Assembly (NCBI RefSeq): GCF_013694365.1
Contig: NZ_CP059275.1
Span: forward strand, 1,736,001-1,800,000
Source: Limosilactobacillus reuteri
GTDB taxonomy: Bacteria; Bacillota; Bacilli; Lactobacillales; Lactobacillaceae
Reading direction: 5' to 3'
Length of the DNA stretch: 64,000 bases
Position 1 is the stretch's first letter, and each line of letters starts with the position of its first letter. Below the pieces are notes generated by a model that saw only the letters and a list, made by a program, of their open reading frames with translations, was not told the DNA's origin and searched no databases. Below are positions 63,322-64,000 of the stretch, piece by piece. The position numbers and the translations under genes were made by a program.

Positions 63322-64000
63322 ATGGCAGAGAAAATTTACGATGTGACAATTATTGGTGGAGGTCCAGCGGGGATGTTTGCTTCATTTTATTGCGGCCTTC
63401 ATGAATTAGATGCCCAGCTAATTGAAAGCCTTCCACAACTTGGCGGACAAGTAGGGGCACTCTATCCTGAAAAACAAGTTTGGGATGTAGCGGGAATGCC
63501 AGGTGTAACTGGACATGACCTAATTGCTAAGCTAGAAGAGCAAATGGCAGTGGCACCGATTGACCAATTCCTCGGTGAAACTGTTGAGGACGTCATTAAA
63601 AAAGACGATGGAACCTTTACCATCAAATCAGCAAAGCGGGTATCCCGGTCACGAGCAGTAATCATTGCTCTTGGTAACGGGGCGTTTACTCCGCGTAAGC
63701 TTGCTTTAGAGGGAGCAGCTGAGATTGAAGGCAAGCAGCTTTCATATTTTGTTAATCATAAAGCTGATTATGCGGACAAGCGGGTTGCCATTCTTGGTGG
63801 GGGCGACTCCGCGATTGATATTGCCTTGATGCTTGAACCCGTTGTTAAGGAAGTCCACCTTGTCCATCGGCGGGACCAGTTCCGCGGTCTGGAGCATACT
63901 GTAACTCAGCTTAAACAGTCATCTGTACAACTGGATACGCCTTTCTTACCACGCGCATTAACGGTGGAAGACGATGAAACGGTAACGCTTGATCTTAAGA
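63322..64000 (+). CDS. Ferredoxin/flavodoxin-NADP reductase type 2 (3' cut by window end)
   Basis: The first 226 codons are present. It has an FAD site (IIGGGPAGMFASFY), then GGQVGALYPEK, which marks YumC-type reductases rather than thioredoxin reductase because the CxxC pair is missing, and an NADPH site (VAILGGGDSAIDIA) with HRRDQFRG. It moves electrons between NADPH and ferredoxin or flavodoxin. It continues past base 64000. Confidence 0.9.
   Translation, partial: MAEKIYDVTIIGGGPAGMFASFYCGLHELDAQLIESLPQLGGQVGALYPEKQVWDVAGMPGVTGHDLIAKLEEQMAVAPIDQFLGETVEDVIKKDDGTFTIKSAKRVSRSRAVIIALGNGAFTPRKLALEGAAEIEGKQLSYFVNHKADYADKRVAILGGGDSAIDIALMLEPVVKEVHLVHRRDQFRGLEHTVTQLKQSSVQLDTPFLPRALTVEDDETVTLDLK

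Noticed and set aside
1-64000. One giant unidirectional operon
   Set aside because: Zero spacing, missing ribosome-binding sites, mixed functions and reversed pairs show that the uniform direction is made by joining excised genes.
1-64000. CRISPR array, rRNA or tRNA genes
   Set aside because: No regularly spaced direct repeats and no rRNA or tRNA-like sequence noticed on either strand.

Overview
The window looks like Limosilactobacillus, most likely L. reuteri or a close relative. The supporting genes are two Apf-type LysM proteins, a gamma-glutamylcysteine ligase, an H2O-forming-type NADH oxidase, an anaerobic ribonucleotide reductase, PreA/PreT, surface repeats of the L. reuteri type and a SecA2/Gtf/Asp accessory secretion cluster. 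Most genes are AT-rich at third codon positions. Two blocks are clearly GC-rich: the accessory Sec cluster (about 40.1-50.6 kb) and tet(W) (55.6-57.5 kb).

The most important structural observation is that this does not read as an intact stretch of chromosome. Nearly every gene is on the + strand, and almost every stop codon is followed immediately, with no spacer, by the next start codon. Most starts have no Shine-Dalgarno sequence in front of them. Several neighbours are in the wrong order for their orientation, and bases they would share in an overlap appear twice: PreT ends and PreA begins with the same 8 bases, as do GtfA and GtfB; an antitoxin/toxin pair carries a doubled ATGA; two halves of an IS30 transposase share 17 bases and lie in reverse order. 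The simplest reading is that coding sequences were cut out one by one, each turned to the + strand, and joined in contig order (a gene-only or pangenome-like construct). Gaps, promoters and operon spacing therefore carry little information, and neighbourhood should be read with the original strand restored.

Layout. 0-9.2 kb: end of a response regulator, its histidine kinase, a ClC-type channel, glutamate-cysteine ligase, a C26 amidotransferase, an aldo/keto reductase, a membrane glycerophosphodiesterase, an ECF S component and NADH oxidase. 9.2-9.5 kb: hairpin and the 3' end of a group II intron. 9.5-23.4 kb: DUF308 protein, YolD-like/Y-family polymerase pair, Hsp20, aldo/keto reductase, PreA/PreT, a degenerate exonuclease III paralogue, two apf genes around a P-loop PEPCK/HPr-kinase-like gene, a SufD-like protein, NrdG and NrdD. 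23.4-25 kb: structured non-coding stretch and an IS3 transposase with a lost catalytic Asp. 25-40 kb: a disordered surface membrane protein, an unusual threonyl-tRNA synthetase, transporters, a broken phosphodiesterase, PanE-like and MetE-like enzymes, a cytochrome-b5-like protein, two HxlR regulators with a nitroreductase and an SDR, IS30 debris, an MFS efflux pump, a RelBE-type pair, DUF436, and a SpoU methyltransferase.

40.1-50.6 kb: GtfB, GtfA, a small membrane protein, SecA2, Asp3, Asp2, Asp1 and SecY2. This is the complete machinery for glycosylating and exporting a serine-rich-repeat adhesin, but no adhesin gene is present. 50.6-62.4 kb: plasmid-like material with IS30 fragments, HigA/HigB, cat, erm(B), a tyrosine recombinase, tet(W), a surface-repeat fragment, a DUF5388/ParA partition pair and a MobV/Pre-like relaxase. 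The first 123 bases of the relaxase recur three more times, including one near-perfect 250-base palindrome, and an IS200/IS605-type right end lies nearby. 62.4-64 kb: nucleoside hydrolase and the start of a ferredoxin-NADP reductase. I saw no rRNA, tRNA or CRISPR array.
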